DNA of 64,000 nt from the NCBI RefSeq assembly GCF_003269295.1, contig NZ_QLTT01000001.1, positions 825,635 to 889,634 of the forward strand. Direction: 5' to 3'. Position 1 is the stretch's first letter; every line of letters begins with the position of its first letter. Positions 1-9,509 of this stretch are shown here, in pieces. Made by a program: the position numbers and the translations under genes. This stretch comes from Lentzea atacamensis. GTDB taxonomy: Bacteria > Actinomycetota > Actinomycetes > Mycobacteriales > Pseudonocardiaceae. The notes below the pieces were generated by a model. It was not told the origin of the DNA, did not search any database, and saw only the letters and a program-made list of their open reading frames with translations.

Positions 1-204
1 GGTCGACCTGGAGGTACTTGACGCTTGCCGTCGAGCACCACCTGTCGCTGTTGCCACCGGCGACGCTGCCGTTGACGGCCTTCTCCGGCCCTTCGGCGCC
101 CGCGCACGCGAGGGAGCCGGTGGCCGGCTTGTTCAAGGCCAGTTGATGTCCGCAGCGAACGCGGCCGGGGCACTGACGAGCAGGGATGGTTGTCGCACGC
201 CCAC
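1..204 (-). pseudogene. Decayed 5' end of a secreted F5/8C (CBM32-like) protein, cut by the window start
   Basis: Read leftward, one frame gives a typical F5/8 type C (discoidin) start, with ALNKPATGS, AVNGSVAGGNSD and KYLQVD motifs running off position 1. Just upstream, another frame gives the end of a signal peptide (LLVSAPAAFAADIN) that hits a TGA at about 133-135. Adding one base near position 145 would join the two as ADIN-L-ALNKP. The signal peptide is also too short (GTG at 204, stop codon shortly before it). This looks like a gene whose 5' end has lost sequence and frame. A real programmed frameshift is unlikely. The body of the protein, and any catalytic domain, lies outside the window. 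Confidence 0.5.
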
Positions 205-207
205 ATA

Positions 208-221
208 TGTGAACGCTCACC
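208..221. promoter_or_regulatory. LacI-type near-palindrome upstream of the arabinanase operon
   Basis: TGTGAACGCTCACC has a central CG and a GTGAAC/GCTCAC core that matches at five of six arm positions. It is the most distal of three such sites before the GH43 operon. Confidence 0.35.
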
Positions 222-231
222 ACACCTCTGA

Positions 232-243
232 TCGAACATTCGA
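232..243. promoter_or_regulatory. TCGAA-N2-TTCGA inverted pair
   Basis: TCGAACATTCGA lies about 150 bases before the first GH43 start. The same pentamer recurs in clusters before other CAZyme genes in this window. The function is unknown. Confidence 0.3.
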
Positions 244-283
244 CAAACCTTGCCAGGCAAGAAAAAGTTGAGTTACGGTGCGT

Positions 284-297
284 TGATAACGTTCACA
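284..297. promoter_or_regulatory. LacI-type near-palindrome
   Basis: TGATAACGTTCACA has a central CG and arms that match at five of seven positions. It sits between the distal site and the perfect operator before the arabinanase operon. Confidence 0.35.
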
Positions 298-348
298 TTC
301 ACTGTCGGCTCCGGAGTCCGGGAGCGCGAGATCGGCGCACAGCAACAC

Positions 349-364
349 CTGTTAGCGCTAACAG
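349..364. promoter_or_regulatory. Perfect LacI-family operator before the arabinanase operon
   Basis: CTGTTAGCGCTAACAG is a perfect 16-base palindrome with a central CG, the form bound by LacI/GalR-family sugar repressors. It ends 25 bases before the first GH43 start codon, so a bound repressor would probably block transcription of the four-gene operon. Which repressor binds is not known. Both LacI proteins in this window have other, GAAACGTTTC-like sites beside them. Confidence 0.75.
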
Positions 365-389
365 CCATCGGTTGCCAACGGAGGCATCC

Positions 390-1343
390 ATGTCGATCGC
401 TCGAGTCACCGCACTCGCCGCCGTAGCCGCACTGGTCGTCGCGCCGTCCGCGTCGGCGGCCGCGTATCCGGACCCCGCCCGCGTCACCGGCGACATCCGC
501 GTGCACGACCCAGCGGTGGTCAAGCGGCCCGACGGCAGCTATCTGCTGGCGCACACCGGCGACAACCTGGCGCTGAAGACCTCCCGCGACCGCGTGACGT
601 TCCGCAACGCGGGCACGGTGTTCCCCGGCGGCGCGCCGTGGACCACGGCCTACACCGGCGGTGGCAGGAACCTGTGGGCCCCGGACCTCTCCCATCTCAA
701 CGGCCGCTACCACCTGTACTACTCGGCGTCGACGTTCGGATCCAACCGCTCGGCGATCTTCCTGGCCACCAGCCCCACCGGTGACTCGGGCAGCTGGACG
801 CACCGCGGCCTGGTGATCGAGTCGCGCAGCTCCGACGACTTCAACGCCATCGACCCGAACCTCGTGGTGGACGACCAGGGCCGCTGGTGGCTGAGCTTCG
901 GCTCGTTCTGGTCGGGCATCAAGATGATCCAGCTCGATCCCGCCACCGGCCTGCGGCTCGGCAGCGGCATCACCGCCATCGCCGGACGCGGTGGCGGCGC
1001 GATCGAGGCGCCGTTCATCGTGAAGCGCGGCCAGTACTTCTACCAGTACGTCTCGTTCGACTTCTGCTGCCGCGGCGCGTCGAGCACCTACCGGGTGATG
1101 GTGGGGCGGTCCTCCAGCGTCACCGGCCCCTACCTCGACCGCAACGGTGTGCCCCTGAACTCCGGTGGAGGCACGGAAGTGCTGGCTGGCCACGGCAGCG
1201 TGCACGGGCCTGGACATCAGGCCGTGCTCGCCGACACCGGCGGCGACTTGCTCATCTATCACTACTACGCCGACAACGGCACGTCGCTGCTGGGCATCAA
1301 CCGCCTGACCTACGACTCAGCCGGCTGGCCCCGCGTGCTCTGA
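390..1343 (+). CDS. Secreted endo-1,5-alpha-L-arabinanase, GH43 (subfamily 5-like)
   Basis: A 317-residue single-domain enzyme with a Sec signal peptide (about 1-25). It should cut the arabinan backbone internally, outside the cell. The GH43 five-bladed propeller residues are present: general base D40 (VHDPAV), pKa-setting D155 (NAIDPN) and general acid E206 (AIEAPF). The run VSFDFCCRG after the acid is typical of AbnA-type arabinanases. The ATG is chosen because GGAGG lies six bases upstream; an in-frame TTG at 372 would place that ribosome site inside the gene. It is the first gene of a four-gene operon, 33 bases before the next GH43, behind a perfect LacI-type palindrome. Confidence 0.92.
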   Translation: MSIARVTALAAVAALVVAPSASAAAYPDPARVTGDIRVHDPAVVKRPDGSYLLAHTGDNLALKTSRDRVTFRNAGTVFPGGAPWTTAYTGGGRNLWAPDLSHLNGRYHLYYSASTFGSNRSAIFLATSPTGDSGSWTHRGLVIESRSSDDFNAIDPNLVVDDQGRWWLSFGSFWSGIKMIQLDPATGLRLGSGITAIAGRGGGAIEAPFIVKRGQYFYQYVSFDFCCRGASSTYRVMVGRSSSVTGPYLDRNGVPLNSGGGTEVLAGHGSVHGPGHQAVLADTGGDLLIYHYYADNGTSLLGINRLTYDSAGWPRVL

Positions 1344-1376
1344 GAGGTTCGTCCCTCTGTTCCAAGGAGAAGGTCC

Positions 1377-2744
1377 ATGCGTTCGTCCCTGCCGCGCGCC
1401 GCGCGTTCCATCCGGCGGTACGTGCTGATCGCCGTCACGGCTGCCCTCGCCGCGGCCGGCGCTGTCTCCGGCTCGTCGACGGCATCGGCCGCCGGTCCCG
1501 TGCCGCACTACCTGATGACCGCGTTCACCAACAGCAGCGAGTCGAACATGTACGTGTACGACTCGGCGAACGCGACCGGCTTCACGCAGGTCAGAGCCAA
1601 CGCGTACACGCCTCCGACAGGCCTCATTCGCGATCCCAGCGTCATCCGGCACACCGACGGCTACTACTACATCGTCTACACGACGAACTGGACGGGCGAC
1701 ACGATCGGTTTCGCCCGCAGCGCGGACTACGTGTCCTGGACGTTCGTGCGCAACGTCCGCGTCGGCCTCAACGGGGCCACCGGCAGCACGTGGGCGCCGG
1801 AGTGGTTCAAGGACTCCGACGGCAGCGTCCACGTGATCTTCTCCGCGTCCACGACGGGCACGGCGGGACAGTTCCGTCCATTCCGGATCACCGCGACGAA
1901 CCCGGACCTGTCCGCGTGGACCAGCCCCGTGGCACTGGGCATCCCGGCCAACTACATCGACAGCTTCGTGGTCAAGGCCGGCGGCACCTACCACAACTTC
2001 CTCAAGAACGAGACGACGAAGTACATCGAGCACGCCACCGCCACGTCGCTGAACGGTCCCTGGACATTCGTCGGCACCGGCAACTGGGCGGGCTGGGGCG
2101 CGGGGCTCGAAGGTCCCGCGATCACGCGGCTGCCGGACGGCCGGTGGCGGATCTACTTCGACCAGTACGGCCAGCGGCGCTACTTCTACGCCGACAGCGC
2201 GAACCTGACCACCTTCGGCGCCAAGGTCGAGCTGCCCGGTCTGTCCGGCACCGCCCGGCACTTCACCGTGCTGCGCGAGGACTCCGGTGACGGCACGGCG
2301 GTGGCGACGGGCAACCGGTCGCTGCGGTCGGTCAACTTCCCCGACCGCCACGTCCGGCACCGCGACAACCTGGCCTACGTCGACCCGGTGAGCTCGTCCA
2401 GTGACATCACGGTCCGGAGGGACGCGACCTTCACCATCGTGCCGGGCCTCGCGAACGCCGCCTGCTACTCGTTCCGGTCGGTGAACCACCCGGACCGCTA
2501 CCTGCGGCACTACGCCTTCCGCGTCCGGCTGGACACGAACACCGGTGACTCGGTGTTCGCCCGCGACGCCACGTTCTGCGGGCGCGCCGGTCTCGCGGGC
2601 AACGGCAGCACGTCGTTCGAGTCCTACGCCCAACCCGGCCGGTACCTGCGCCACTACGGCTTCGAGGTGCGCGTCGACTGGCGCACGTCCGACGCGGCGT
2701 TCGCCGGCGACTCGTCGTTCACCGTCTCCTCACCACTGGCCTGA
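1377..2744 (+). CDS. Secreted GH43 glycosidase with C-terminal CBM42 (AbfB) domain
   Basis: A 455-residue secreted protein. Residues 1-39 form a signal peptide ending in an ASAAG-like site. Residues about 45-300 are a GH43 propeller with likely catalytic D86 (IRDPSV), D195 (YIDSFV) and E245 (LEGPAI). Residues about 315-453 are a beta-trefoil CBM42, shown by the repeated SVNFPDRHVRHR / SVNHPDRYLRHY / SYAQPGRYLRHY triplet. CBM42 binds arabinofuranosyl side chains, so arabinofuranosidase activity on arabinan or arabinoxylan is likely. The GH43 subfamily cannot be fixed by eye, and beta-xylosidase-type activity is the alternative. It is 11 bases before the next gene in the operon. Confidence 0.85.
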   Translation: MRSSLPRAARSIRRYVLIAVTAALAAAGAVSGSSTASAAGPVPHYLMTAFTNSSESNMYVYDSANATGFTQVRANAYTPPTGLIRDPSVIRHTDGYYYIVYTTNWTGDTIGFARSADYVSWTFVRNVRVGLNGATGSTWAPEWFKDSDGSVHVIFSASTTGTAGQFRPFRITATNPDLSAWTSPVALGIPANYIDSFVVKAGGTYHNFLKNETTKYIEHATATSLNGPWTFVGTGNWAGWGAGLEGPAITRLPDGRWRIYFDQYGQRRYFYADSANLTTFGAKVELPGLSGTARHFTVLREDSGDGTAVATGNRSLRSVNFPDRHVRHRDNLAYVDPVSSSSDITVRRDATFTIVPGLANAACYSFRSVNHPDRYLRHYAFRVRLDTNTGDSVFARDATFCGRAGLAGNGSTSFESYAQPGRYLRHYGFEVRVDWRTSDAAFAGDSSFTVSSPLA

Positions 2745-2755
2745 AAGGACAGTCG

Positions 2756-4192
2756 ATGAAGACAGCCCTGCACCGCGTGGCCGTACTGGTGCTCGCCGCC
2801 GTCACCTGCGTCGCCGGCCTGCCCGTGCCGCACGCGTCGGCCTCGCCCGCCGTGCGGTACACGAACCCAATCGCGGAGCGGCGTGCCGATCCGCACATCG
2901 TCAAGCACACCGACGGCTTCTACTACTTCACCGCGACCGTGCCGGAGTACGACCGGATCGTCCTGCGCCGTGCCACCACGATCCAGGGCCTGGCCTCGGC
3001 ACCGGAGACCGTGATCTGGCGCAAGCACTCGAGCGGTGAGATGGCCGCCCACATCTGGGCGCCGGAGATCCACTTCATCAACGGCAAGTGGTACGTCTAC
3101 TTCGCCGCGGGGCGCAGTGACGACATCTGGCGCATCCGGATGTACGTGCTGGAGAGCTCGAGTGCGAACCCGTTGACCGGACCGTGGACCGAACGCGGCC
3201 GCATCACGACCCCGTGGGACACGTTCTCACTGGACGCGTCCACGTTCGTCAACAACGGTGTGCGCTACCTGACCTGGGCGCAGCAGGAACCCGGTATCTC
3301 CACCAACTCCAACCTCTACATCGCCCGCATGGGTGCGAACCCGTGGACGATCACCGGCACGGTGACGAGGCTGACGGTGCCGACGCTGGCCTGGGAGACC
3401 CGCGGGTTCAAGGTGGCAGAAGGGCCGGCGGTCCTGCAGCGCAACGGAAGGATCTTCCTGACCTACTCGGCCAGCGCCACCGACGCGAACTACTGCCTCG
3501 GCCTGCTGACCGCGTCGGCGTCGGCGGACCTGCTCAACCCGGCGTCGTGGACCAAGAGCCAGAACCCGGTGTTCGCGAGCAACGCCGCGACCGGCCAGTA
3601 CGGGCCCGGCCACAACTCGTTCACGGTGTCCGAGGACGGCCGCAGCGACGTCATGGTCTACCACGACCGCAACTACCGCGACATCAGCGGCGACCCGCTC
3701 AACGACCCGAACCGCCGCACGCGGGTGCAGAAGGTCTACTACAAGGCTGACGGCACACCGGACTTCGGCATCCCGGTACCCGATGGCCCCACCCCGGTGC
3801 GGCTCAAGGCGTACGACTCCGAGCGGTTCGTCCGGCACTGGGAGTACCGCGCGAAGCTCGAAGCGAACGTGTCACCGCTGGCCGACTCGCAGTTCAAGGT
3901 GGTGACGGGGCTGACCGGCTCCGGCACGGTGTCGCTCGAGTCGACCAACTTCCCCGGCTACTACCTGCGCCACCGCAACAACGAGCTCTGGGTCGAGCGC
4001 AGCGACGGCAGCACGCTGTTCCGCAACGACGCCAGCTTCTCCCAGCGCGCGGGACTCGCGGCGAGCTCCGCGGCGTCGTTCGAGTCGCTCAACTTCCCCG
4101 GCCGCTACATCCGGCACAGCAACGGGCTGGTCAACCTGCAAACGGTGAGCGATGCGCAGGGACGCACCGACGCGACGTTCGTACTGGAGTAG
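2756..4192 (+). CDS. Secreted exo-1,5-alpha-L-arabinofuranosidase, GH43_26-like with CBM42
   Basis: A 478-residue protein with a signal peptide (about 1-30), a GH43 domain (about 34-335) and a C-terminal CBM42 trefoil (about 345-478). The trefoil repeats resemble ESTNFPGYYLRHR and ESLNFPGRYIRHS. Catalytic residues are D45 (RRADPHI), D160 (SLDAST) and E222 (VAEGPA). The GH43_26 plus CBM42 order is that of the Streptomyces avermitilis Araf43A type, which removes arabinose from the ends of alpha-1,5-arabinan. Here it would finish fragments made by the endo-arabinanase at the head of the operon. ATG follows AAGGA at normal spacing. Substrate is inferred from family. Confidence 0.88.
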   Translation: MKTALHRVAVLVLAAVTCVAGLPVPHASASPAVRYTNPIAERRADPHIVKHTDGFYYFTATVPEYDRIVLRRATTIQGLASAPETVIWRKHSSGEMAAHIWAPEIHFINGKWYVYFAAGRSDDIWRIRMYVLESSSANPLTGPWTERGRITTPWDTFSLDASTFVNNGVRYLTWAQQEPGISTNSNLYIARMGANPWTITGTVTRLTVPTLAWETRGFKVAEGPAVLQRNGRIFLTYSASATDANYCLGLLTASASADLLNPASWTKSQNPVFASNAATGQYGPGHNSFTVSEDGRSDVMVYHDRNYRDISGDPLNDPNRRTRVQKVYYKADGTPDFGIPVPDGPTPVRLKAYDSERFVRHWEYRAKLEANVSPLADSQFKVVTGLTGSGTVSLESTNFPGYYLRHRNNELWVERSDGSTLFRNDASFSQRAGLAASSAASFESLNFPGRYIRHSNGLVNLQTVSDAQGRTDATFVLE

Positions 4193-4195
4193 AAG

Positions 4196-5647
4196 ATGAC
4201 AATCCGCACGACCGCCCTGCTCGCTTCCGCCGTGCTGCTCGGCGCAACCGTGGTGGCGTCGCCGGCAGTGGCGGCCACAGTGGACACCAACGCGTACTAC
4301 GTCCTCGTCAACCGCAACAGCGGCAAAGCCTTGGACGTGTACAACCTGGCCACGAACGACAACGCGCCGATCGTGCAGTGGTCGCGCAACGACGGCGCGT
4401 GGCAGCAGTGGCGGTTCGTCGACTCCGGCGGCGGCTACTACCGGCTGAAGTCCCGGCACAGCGGCAAGGTGCTGGACTTCTCGTCCACCGCGGACAGGAC
4501 CGGTCTCGTGCAGACGACCGACGCCGGCCGCACCGGCCAGCAGTTCCGCCTGGCCGACTCCGACGGCGGCCACGTCCGCCTGATCAACCGGGCCAGCGCC
4601 AAGGCCGTCGACGTGCTGGACTTCTCGACCGCGGACGGTGCCCAGATCATCCAGTGGCCGGACACGCAGGGACGAAACCAGCAGTGGCAACTGGTCCGGG
4701 TGGGGGCACCCGGCACGTTCACCAACCCGATCAAACGCAACGGCCCCGACCCGTGGCTGCAGTACTACAACGGCTACTACTACCTGGCAACGACGACGTG
4801 GAACTCCACGATCACGATGCGCCGCTCCCGCACGCTCGCCGGTCTGGCGAGCGCCGCGGAGACCGTGGTGTTCAACCTGTCCGGCCGGCCCAACGGGTGC
4901 TGCAACATGTGGGCGCCGGAGTTCCACCTGCTCAACGGCCGCTGGTACCTCTACTACGTGGCCGGGCAGAACGTGCCGGACTACAACCCCACGCAACGTC
5001 TGCACGTGCTGGAGAGCGCGGGCACCGACCCGATGGGCCCGTACACGTTCAAGGCGGATCTGGGCAGCACCTGGGAGCTCGACCCGAGCATCCTGCAGCA
5101 CAACGGCAGGCTCTACCTGATGGGCAGTGCGATCGACGGCACTCAGAGCCTGACCATCACCCCGCTGTCCAACCCGTACACGATCAGCGGAGCGCGGCGC
5201 ACCATCTCCCAGCCGACGCTGGCGTGGGAACGGCAGACGGGAGCGGTCAACGAAGGTGCGGAACCGTTGTACCGCGACGGCCGCGTCATGATCGTCTACT
5301 CGGCCAGCGCCTGCTGGGGCCCGGACTACAAGCTCGGACTGCTCACCCTGACCGGAACCGACCCCCTCAACCGGTCGCACTGGACGAAGTCGCCCGACCC
5401 GGTGTTCCAGCGCAACGACGGCAACGGCGTGTTCGCCCCCGGCCACAACGGGTTCTTCAAGTCCCCCGACGGCACCGAGGACTGGATCGTCTACCACGCC
5501 AACGACAGCGCCTCGGGTGGCTGCGACATGAACCGCTCCACCCGTGCGCAGAAGTTCACGTGGAACGCCGACGGAACGCCGAACTTCGGCACTCCGGTCC
5601 GCCTCGGCACCCAGCTCGCCGCGCCGTCAGGTGAGCCAGTCGGTTGA
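4196..5647 (+). CDS. Secreted GH43_26-like arabinofuranosidase with N-terminal ricin-type lectin domain
   Basis: A 483-residue protein: signal peptide (about 1-27), ricin/CBM13 beta-trefoil (about 33-168, with three Q-x-W-type repeats such as [14 protein letters not shown] and IIQWPDTQG), then GH43 (about 175-475). Catalytic residues are D185 (NGPDPWL), D296 (ELDPSI) and E353 (VNEGAE). The catalytic domain resembles that of the preceding gene ([30 protein letters not shown]), so the pair looks like a duplication in which the sugar-binding module was exchanged and moved to the other end. It starts three bases after the preceding stop. Its last 21 bases overlap the convergent GH95-like gene. 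Confidence 0.87.
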   Translation: MTIRTTALLASAVLLGATVVASPAVAATVDTNAYYVLVNRNSGKALDVYNLATNDNAPIVQWSRNDGAWQQWRFVDSGGGYYRLKSRHSGKVLDFSSTADRTGLVQTTDAGRTGQQFRLADSDGGHVRLINRASAKAVDVLDFSTADGAQIIQWPDTQGRNQQWQLVRVGAPGTFTNPIKRNGPDPWLQYYNGYYYLATTTWNSTITMRRSRTLAGLASAAETVVFNLSGRPNGCCNMWAPEFHLLNGRWYLYYVAGQNVPDYNPTQRLHVLESAGTDPMGPYTFKADLGSTWELDPSILQHNGRLYLMGSAIDGTQSLTITPLSNPYTISGARRTISQPTLAWERQTGAVNEGAEPLYRDGRVMIVYSASACWGPDYKLGLLTLTGTDPLNRSHWTKSPDPVFQRNDGNGVFAPGHNGFFKSPDGTEDWIVYHANDSASGGCDMNRSTRAQKFTWNADGTPNFGTPVRLGTQLAAPSGEPVG

Positions 5648-7525
5648 GCCGAGCCGCTCGTCGAGCATCAGCAGCAAGTCGGGCCGCACCGTCACCTCGG
5701 CGGTGCGGCCCCGGTACGTCAGGGTGACGGTCTTCTCGGCGCCGTGCCCGCGCAGCCCGACCGCGCGCAACTCGCCCTCGTCCCACCACAGGTCGACGGC
5801 CACGCCACCCCGTGCACGCAGGCCGCGCACCACTCCCGTGGGCCACGCCGACGGCAGCGCGGGCAGCAGCCTCAGCTCACCGGTGTGGCTCTGCAGCAAC
5901 ATCTCCGCGATCGCCGCGGTGGCCCCGAGGTTGCCGTCGAGCTGGCACGGCCCCGCGCACAGCAGGTTGCCGTGCACCCCGTCACTCAGCAACGTCGACA
6001 GCAGCGTGTGCGCGCGATCGCCGTCACCGAGCCGGGCCCACAGCGCGGCTTTCCACGCCAGTGACCACCCGGTGCCCCCGTCCCCCATTGCCACCAACGC
6101 GCGTTCGGCCTCGTCCGCCAGCTCCGGGGTGCGCACGCGATCAATCTGGTCGCCGGGATAGAGCCCGAACAGGTGCGGCCGGTCGGCCTCGGGCAGCTCG
6201 ATCCCCCGGACACCGTCCACGACGTCGTCGCGGATTCCGAGGACGCCGGCCGCCAGAAGCAGGTTCGAGAACAGCTCCGCCGTCAACGCCAGGTCCATCG
6301 CGGAGGCGAGTTCGCCGTTCGACCCCAGCCAGTGCAGGAAGAACTCGGCGGCACCCCGCAGCACCGGCCAGGCGTGGTCGCGCAGCCAGCCGTCGTCACC
6401 GGAGAACGCGTAGTGCTCCCAGAGGTGCCGGGACAGCCACGCGGCCGCCATCGGCCACGCCGGATCGCCGCCCTCCCCGGCCGGGGTGGTGAGGCACCAG
6501 GGGTCGCTGTTGTGGTGTGCCACCCAGCCCGGCGCACCGTGCAGAGCTTTCGCCGTGGCCGCACCGAAGCCGGACAGCTTGGCGACGAACTCCAGCAGCG
6601 GCTCGTGGCACTCCGGCAGCGCGGCGGCCTCGGCCGGCCAGTAGGTCATCCGCAGCGTGTCACCGGCGTGCGGCACGGAATCGGTGTGCGGGTTCCAGAT
6701 CCCCTGCGGGGTGGCGGGCAGCGTGCCCGGCCGCGAGCCGGTGATCAGCAGGTAGCGGCCGTACTGGAACAGCAGGGCGGCGAGGGTCCGGTCGGGCCGC
6801 GCAAGCCGTTCGCCGGTCGGCAGGTCCGGCACCGGGCCCAGCTGCAGGCTCACCCGGTCGAACAGCGCCTGATGACTCCGGACGGCCTCGTCGCGGAACG
6901 ACGCCCAGCCCAGCCTGCGCGCCCACTCGACCCGTGCGAGGGCCAGGCGGGAGCATTCGGCGGGGTCGTCCACCGGTTCCGTGCCCGGCCCGCGATAGCC
7001 GGCCTCCGTGGTGACGAAGACCGTGTCGCCGTCCACCGCGGCGACCACCGCCCAGGCCATCCCCTGCGGCACCCGGCCGCGCACCCCGACGACACGGCCG
7101 GACGACGTGAAGTGCTCGCCGGGCAACGCACCGCGCAGCAGCAGGCCGACCTGGGCACCGGTCACGCGCAGCGCCAGGACGTGCAGACCGCCGTGGCACA
7201 CCGCCTCCCGCCGCACCTCCGCCGAACCCGTCCGGTACGCCATCGTGTAGACGCCCGTGCGCAGATCCAGCTCACGCCGGTAGGAATCGGCCCGCGCGGG
7301 CCCGCCGACGAGCATGAGGTTCGCCAGCGGCAGGTACTTCGCGGAATCGGGCTCCACGTCACCGGACGGCGGTGGCAGCGGCGACCCCGTCCACAGCCGA
7401 TCGTCGTTGAGCTGCACCAGTTCGGTGTCGACGCCGCCGAAGCACAGCGCGCCGAGCCGTCCAGAGCCCAGCGGCAGCGCCTCCTCCCGCGCGCCGGCGG
7501 GAGCGGTGAACCACAGCCGGGTCAC
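5627..7525 (-). CDS. GH95-family homologue lacking catalytic residues, cytoplasmic
   Basis: A 632-residue protein without a signal peptide, shorter than the roughly 750-800 usual for GH95 alpha-L-fucosidase/alpha-L-galactosidase. GH95 landmarks are clear: [15 protein letters not shown] near 20, QGIWN at 274, YWPAE at 295, HHNSDPW at 337, [18 protein letters not shown] and LLPALP. The NxN pair that normally stands just before YWPAE and activates water is replaced (G288 and T290 in [12 protein letters not shown]). The stretch with the usual PSxSPEN glutamate after FFLHWL is missing. The aspartate of QLDGN remains. The enzyme is probably inactive or works differently. It is translationally coupled to the GH42 gene upstream (GTGA overlap). 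Confidence 0.72.
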   Translation of the reverse strand: MTRLWFTAPAGAREEALPLGSGRLGALCFGGVDTELVQLNDDRLWTGSPLPPPSGDVEPDSAKYLPLANLMLVGGPARADSYRRELDLRTGVYTMAYRTGSAEVRREAVCHGGLHVLALRVTGAQVGLLLRGALPGEHFTSSGRVVGVRGRVPQGMAWAVVAAVDGDTVFVTTEAGYRGPGTEPVDDPAECSRLALARVEWARRLGWASFRDEAVRSHQALFDRVSLQLGPVPDLPTGERLARPDRTLAALLFQYGRYLLITGSRPGTLPATPQGIWNPHTDSVPHAGDTLRMTYWPAEAAALPECHEPLLEFVAKLSGFGAATAKALHGAPGWVAHHNSDPWCLTTPAGEGGDPAWPMAAAWLSRHLWEHYAFSGDDGWLRDHAWPVLRGAAEFFLHWLGSNGELASAMDLALTAELFSNLLLAAGVLGIRDDVVDGVRGIELPEADRPHLFGLYPGDQIDRVRTPELADEAERALVAMGDGGTGWSLAWKAALWARLGDGDRAHTLLSTLLSDGVHGNLLCAGPCQLDGNLGATAAIAEMLLQSHTGELRLLPALPSAWPTGVVRGLRARGGVAVDLWWDEGELRAVGLRGHGAEKTVTLTYRGRTAEVTVRPDLLLMLDERLGSTDWLT

Positions 7526-9480
7526 CGCAGCACCCGCACGCCGTAGCGCGGCAGCTCCGTGACACCGCTGACCCGCTCGCCGCTGAGCAGGTCGAGCTTG
7601 ATGCCGTCGACCTCGACCTCGGTGGGCTCCGGCCGGTGGTTGATCACGAACAGCAGATCGCCGCGCCGCACCACCTCCACGCCCTCCGGCTGCGGCGACG
7701 AGGTGACACCCGCCTGCGAGGCCACGTGCGCGAGCAGGGCCCGCATCGCCGCGGGTTCCGGCCTGGTCGCCACGTACCAGGCGGTGCCCTCACCGAAGCT
7801 GTTGCGCAGCACCACCGGCATACCGCCGAGCTCGCCCTTGGTCACGGCCGCGACCACCTCCGCCGTCGTGGGCGAGAGGTCGTCGGCCCAGAAGTCGGCG
7901 GTGAACTCGCCGAGCAGCTCGGAGGAACAAGTCAGGGAGTCGCGCTGGGGCAGGAACTCGTCGATCCGCAGCCCCATCACGTCGGCCAGCAGCGCCGGAT
8001 AGCCGCCCACCCGGACGTGGTCGTGCTCGTCCACGATCCCGGAGAAGAATCCCATCACGAACGTGCCGCCTTCGTCCACATAGGACGTGATGCGGTCGGC
8101 GTCGCAGGCGGTGAGCAGGTAGAGGTTCGGCGCGAGCACGACCGGGTACTTCGACAGGTCGTCGCAGGGCCGCACGAAGTCGGCGACGACCCCCAGCCGC
8201 CACAGCGGTTCGTAGAAGTCGTGCAGCCGCGCCAGGAGGTCGATCTCGGCCGGCAGGTGCGCGCCGCTGACCGCCCACCAGTTGTCCCAGTCCATGAGGA
8301 TCGCGACCTGGGCGGGAACCGGTTCGCCCGCCACCTCCGACAGCTCGACGAGGTCCCTGCCGAGCGCGGCGACCTCGCGGAAGACGCGGCTGTGCGGGCC
8401 CCGGTGCGGCACCATGCCGGAGTGGAACTTCTCCGCGCCCGCGCGGGACGCCCGCCACTGGAAGAAGCACACCGAGTCCGAGCCGCGCGCGATCGCCTGC
8501 AGCGACTGGGTGCGCAGATGCCCTGGCGGCCTGCGCACGCCGTGTGAGCCGCTCGCGGACTGTTCCATCAGGAACCACGGTTTGCGCCCGGCCAGCCCGC
8601 GCATGAGGTCGTAGCTCATGGCCGTCCGCACGTGGGCGGCAGGGTCCGTGAGGTCCGGATACCAGTCGTGCGACACGAAGTCCTGCTCCGCCGCGGCCTG
8701 CCAGTAGTCGAGGGGCGCGAACAGGCCCATGAAGTTCGAGGTGACCGGCACGAACGGCGTGGTGTTGTGCAGGATCTCGCGTTCGGCCCGCAGGCACTGC
8801 AGCAACGCCTCCGAGCAGAACCTCTTGAAATCGAGCACCTGGGTGGGGTTGCGCAGGTACGGCGCCGCGCGTGGCGGCAGGATCTCCGCCCACTCCCCGT
8901 AGTGCTGGCTCCAGAACGCCGTCGCCCACGCCTCGTTCAGCGCGCCGAGCGTCTCGTACTTCTCCCGCAGCCAGCGGCGGAAGTGCTGCGCGGTCCGGTC
9001 GCAGTGGCAGACCTCGCAGTACTCGTTGTTGATGTGCCACGACCTCAGCGCGGGGTGCTCGGCGTAGCGGCGGGCCATCGCCGTGACGATGGCCCGCGCG
9101 TACTGCCGGTAGACCGGCGACGAGGGGCAGTAGTGGTTGCGGGAACCGTGCGACATCCGGACGCCGTCCGCCGTCACCATCAGCGTCTCCGGGTGGCGCA
9201 GGCTCATCCACGGCGGCGGCGAGGCCGTCGGGGTCGCGAGGCTGACGCCGATCCCGTTCTCGTGCAACAGGTCCAGCACGCGGTCGAGCCAGCCGAAGTC
9301 GTACGCACCCGGCGTCGGTTCCAGCCTGCCCCACGAGAACACGCCGACGGTGACCAGGTTGACCCCGGCCTCCCGCATGAGCAGGACGTCCTCGTGCCAC
9401 ACCGCCTCCGGCCACTGCTCCGGGTTGTAGTCACCTCCGTAGGTCAAGCGGCCGCGCGTGACGTCGGACAGGTTCCGCAT
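7522..9480 (-). CDS. Cytoplasmic beta-galactosidase, GH42
   Basis: A 652-residue enzyme with the full GH42 layout: TIM barrel (about 10-390), trimerisation/glutamine-amidotransferase-like domain (about 395-590) and a C-terminal beta domain. The N-terminal [12 protein letters not shown] motif is diagnostic. The acid/base glutamate is in WHINNEYCE and the nucleophile is in FLMEQSASG. Cysteines at [10 protein letters not shown] match the metal site found in many members. There is no signal peptide, so it should split imported galacto-oligosaccharides. It follows the LacI gene by 29 bases and overlaps the GH95-like gene. Expected substrates are beta-1,4- or beta-1,3-galactosides from pectic galactan or arabinogalactan. 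Confidence 0.93.
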   Translation of the reverse strand: MRNLSDVTRGRLTYGGDYNPEQWPEAVWHEDVLLMREAGVNLVTVGVFSWGRLEPTPGAYDFGWLDRVLDLLHENGIGVSLATPTASPPPWMSLRHPETLMVTADGVRMSHGSRNHYCPSSPVYRQYARAIVTAMARRYAEHPALRSWHINNEYCEVCHCDRTAQHFRRWLREKYETLGALNEAWATAFWSQHYGEWAEILPPRAAPYLRNPTQVLDFKRFCSEALLQCLRAEREILHNTTPFVPVTSNFMGLFAPLDYWQAAAEQDFVSHDWYPDLTDPAAHVRTAMSYDLMRGLAGRKPWFLMEQSASGSHGVRRPPGHLRTQSLQAIARGSDSVCFFQWRASRAGAEKFHSGMVPHRGPHSRVFREVAALGRDLVELSEVAGEPVPAQVAILMDWDNWWAVSGAHLPAEIDLLARLHDFYEPLWRLGVVADFVRPCDDLSKYPVVLAPNLYLLTACDADRITSYVDEGGTFVMGFFSGIVDEHDHVRVGGYPALLADVMGLRIDEFLPQRDSLTCSSELLGEFTADFWADDLSPTTAEVVAAVTKGELGGMPVVLRNSFGEGTAWYVATRPEPAAMRALLAHVASQAGVTSSPQPEGVEVVRRGDLLFVINHRPEPTEVEVDGIKLDLLSGERVSGVTELPRYGVRVLR

Positions 9481-9509
9481 GCCTCATCCCCATGATTGCG
9501 AACATCTCC

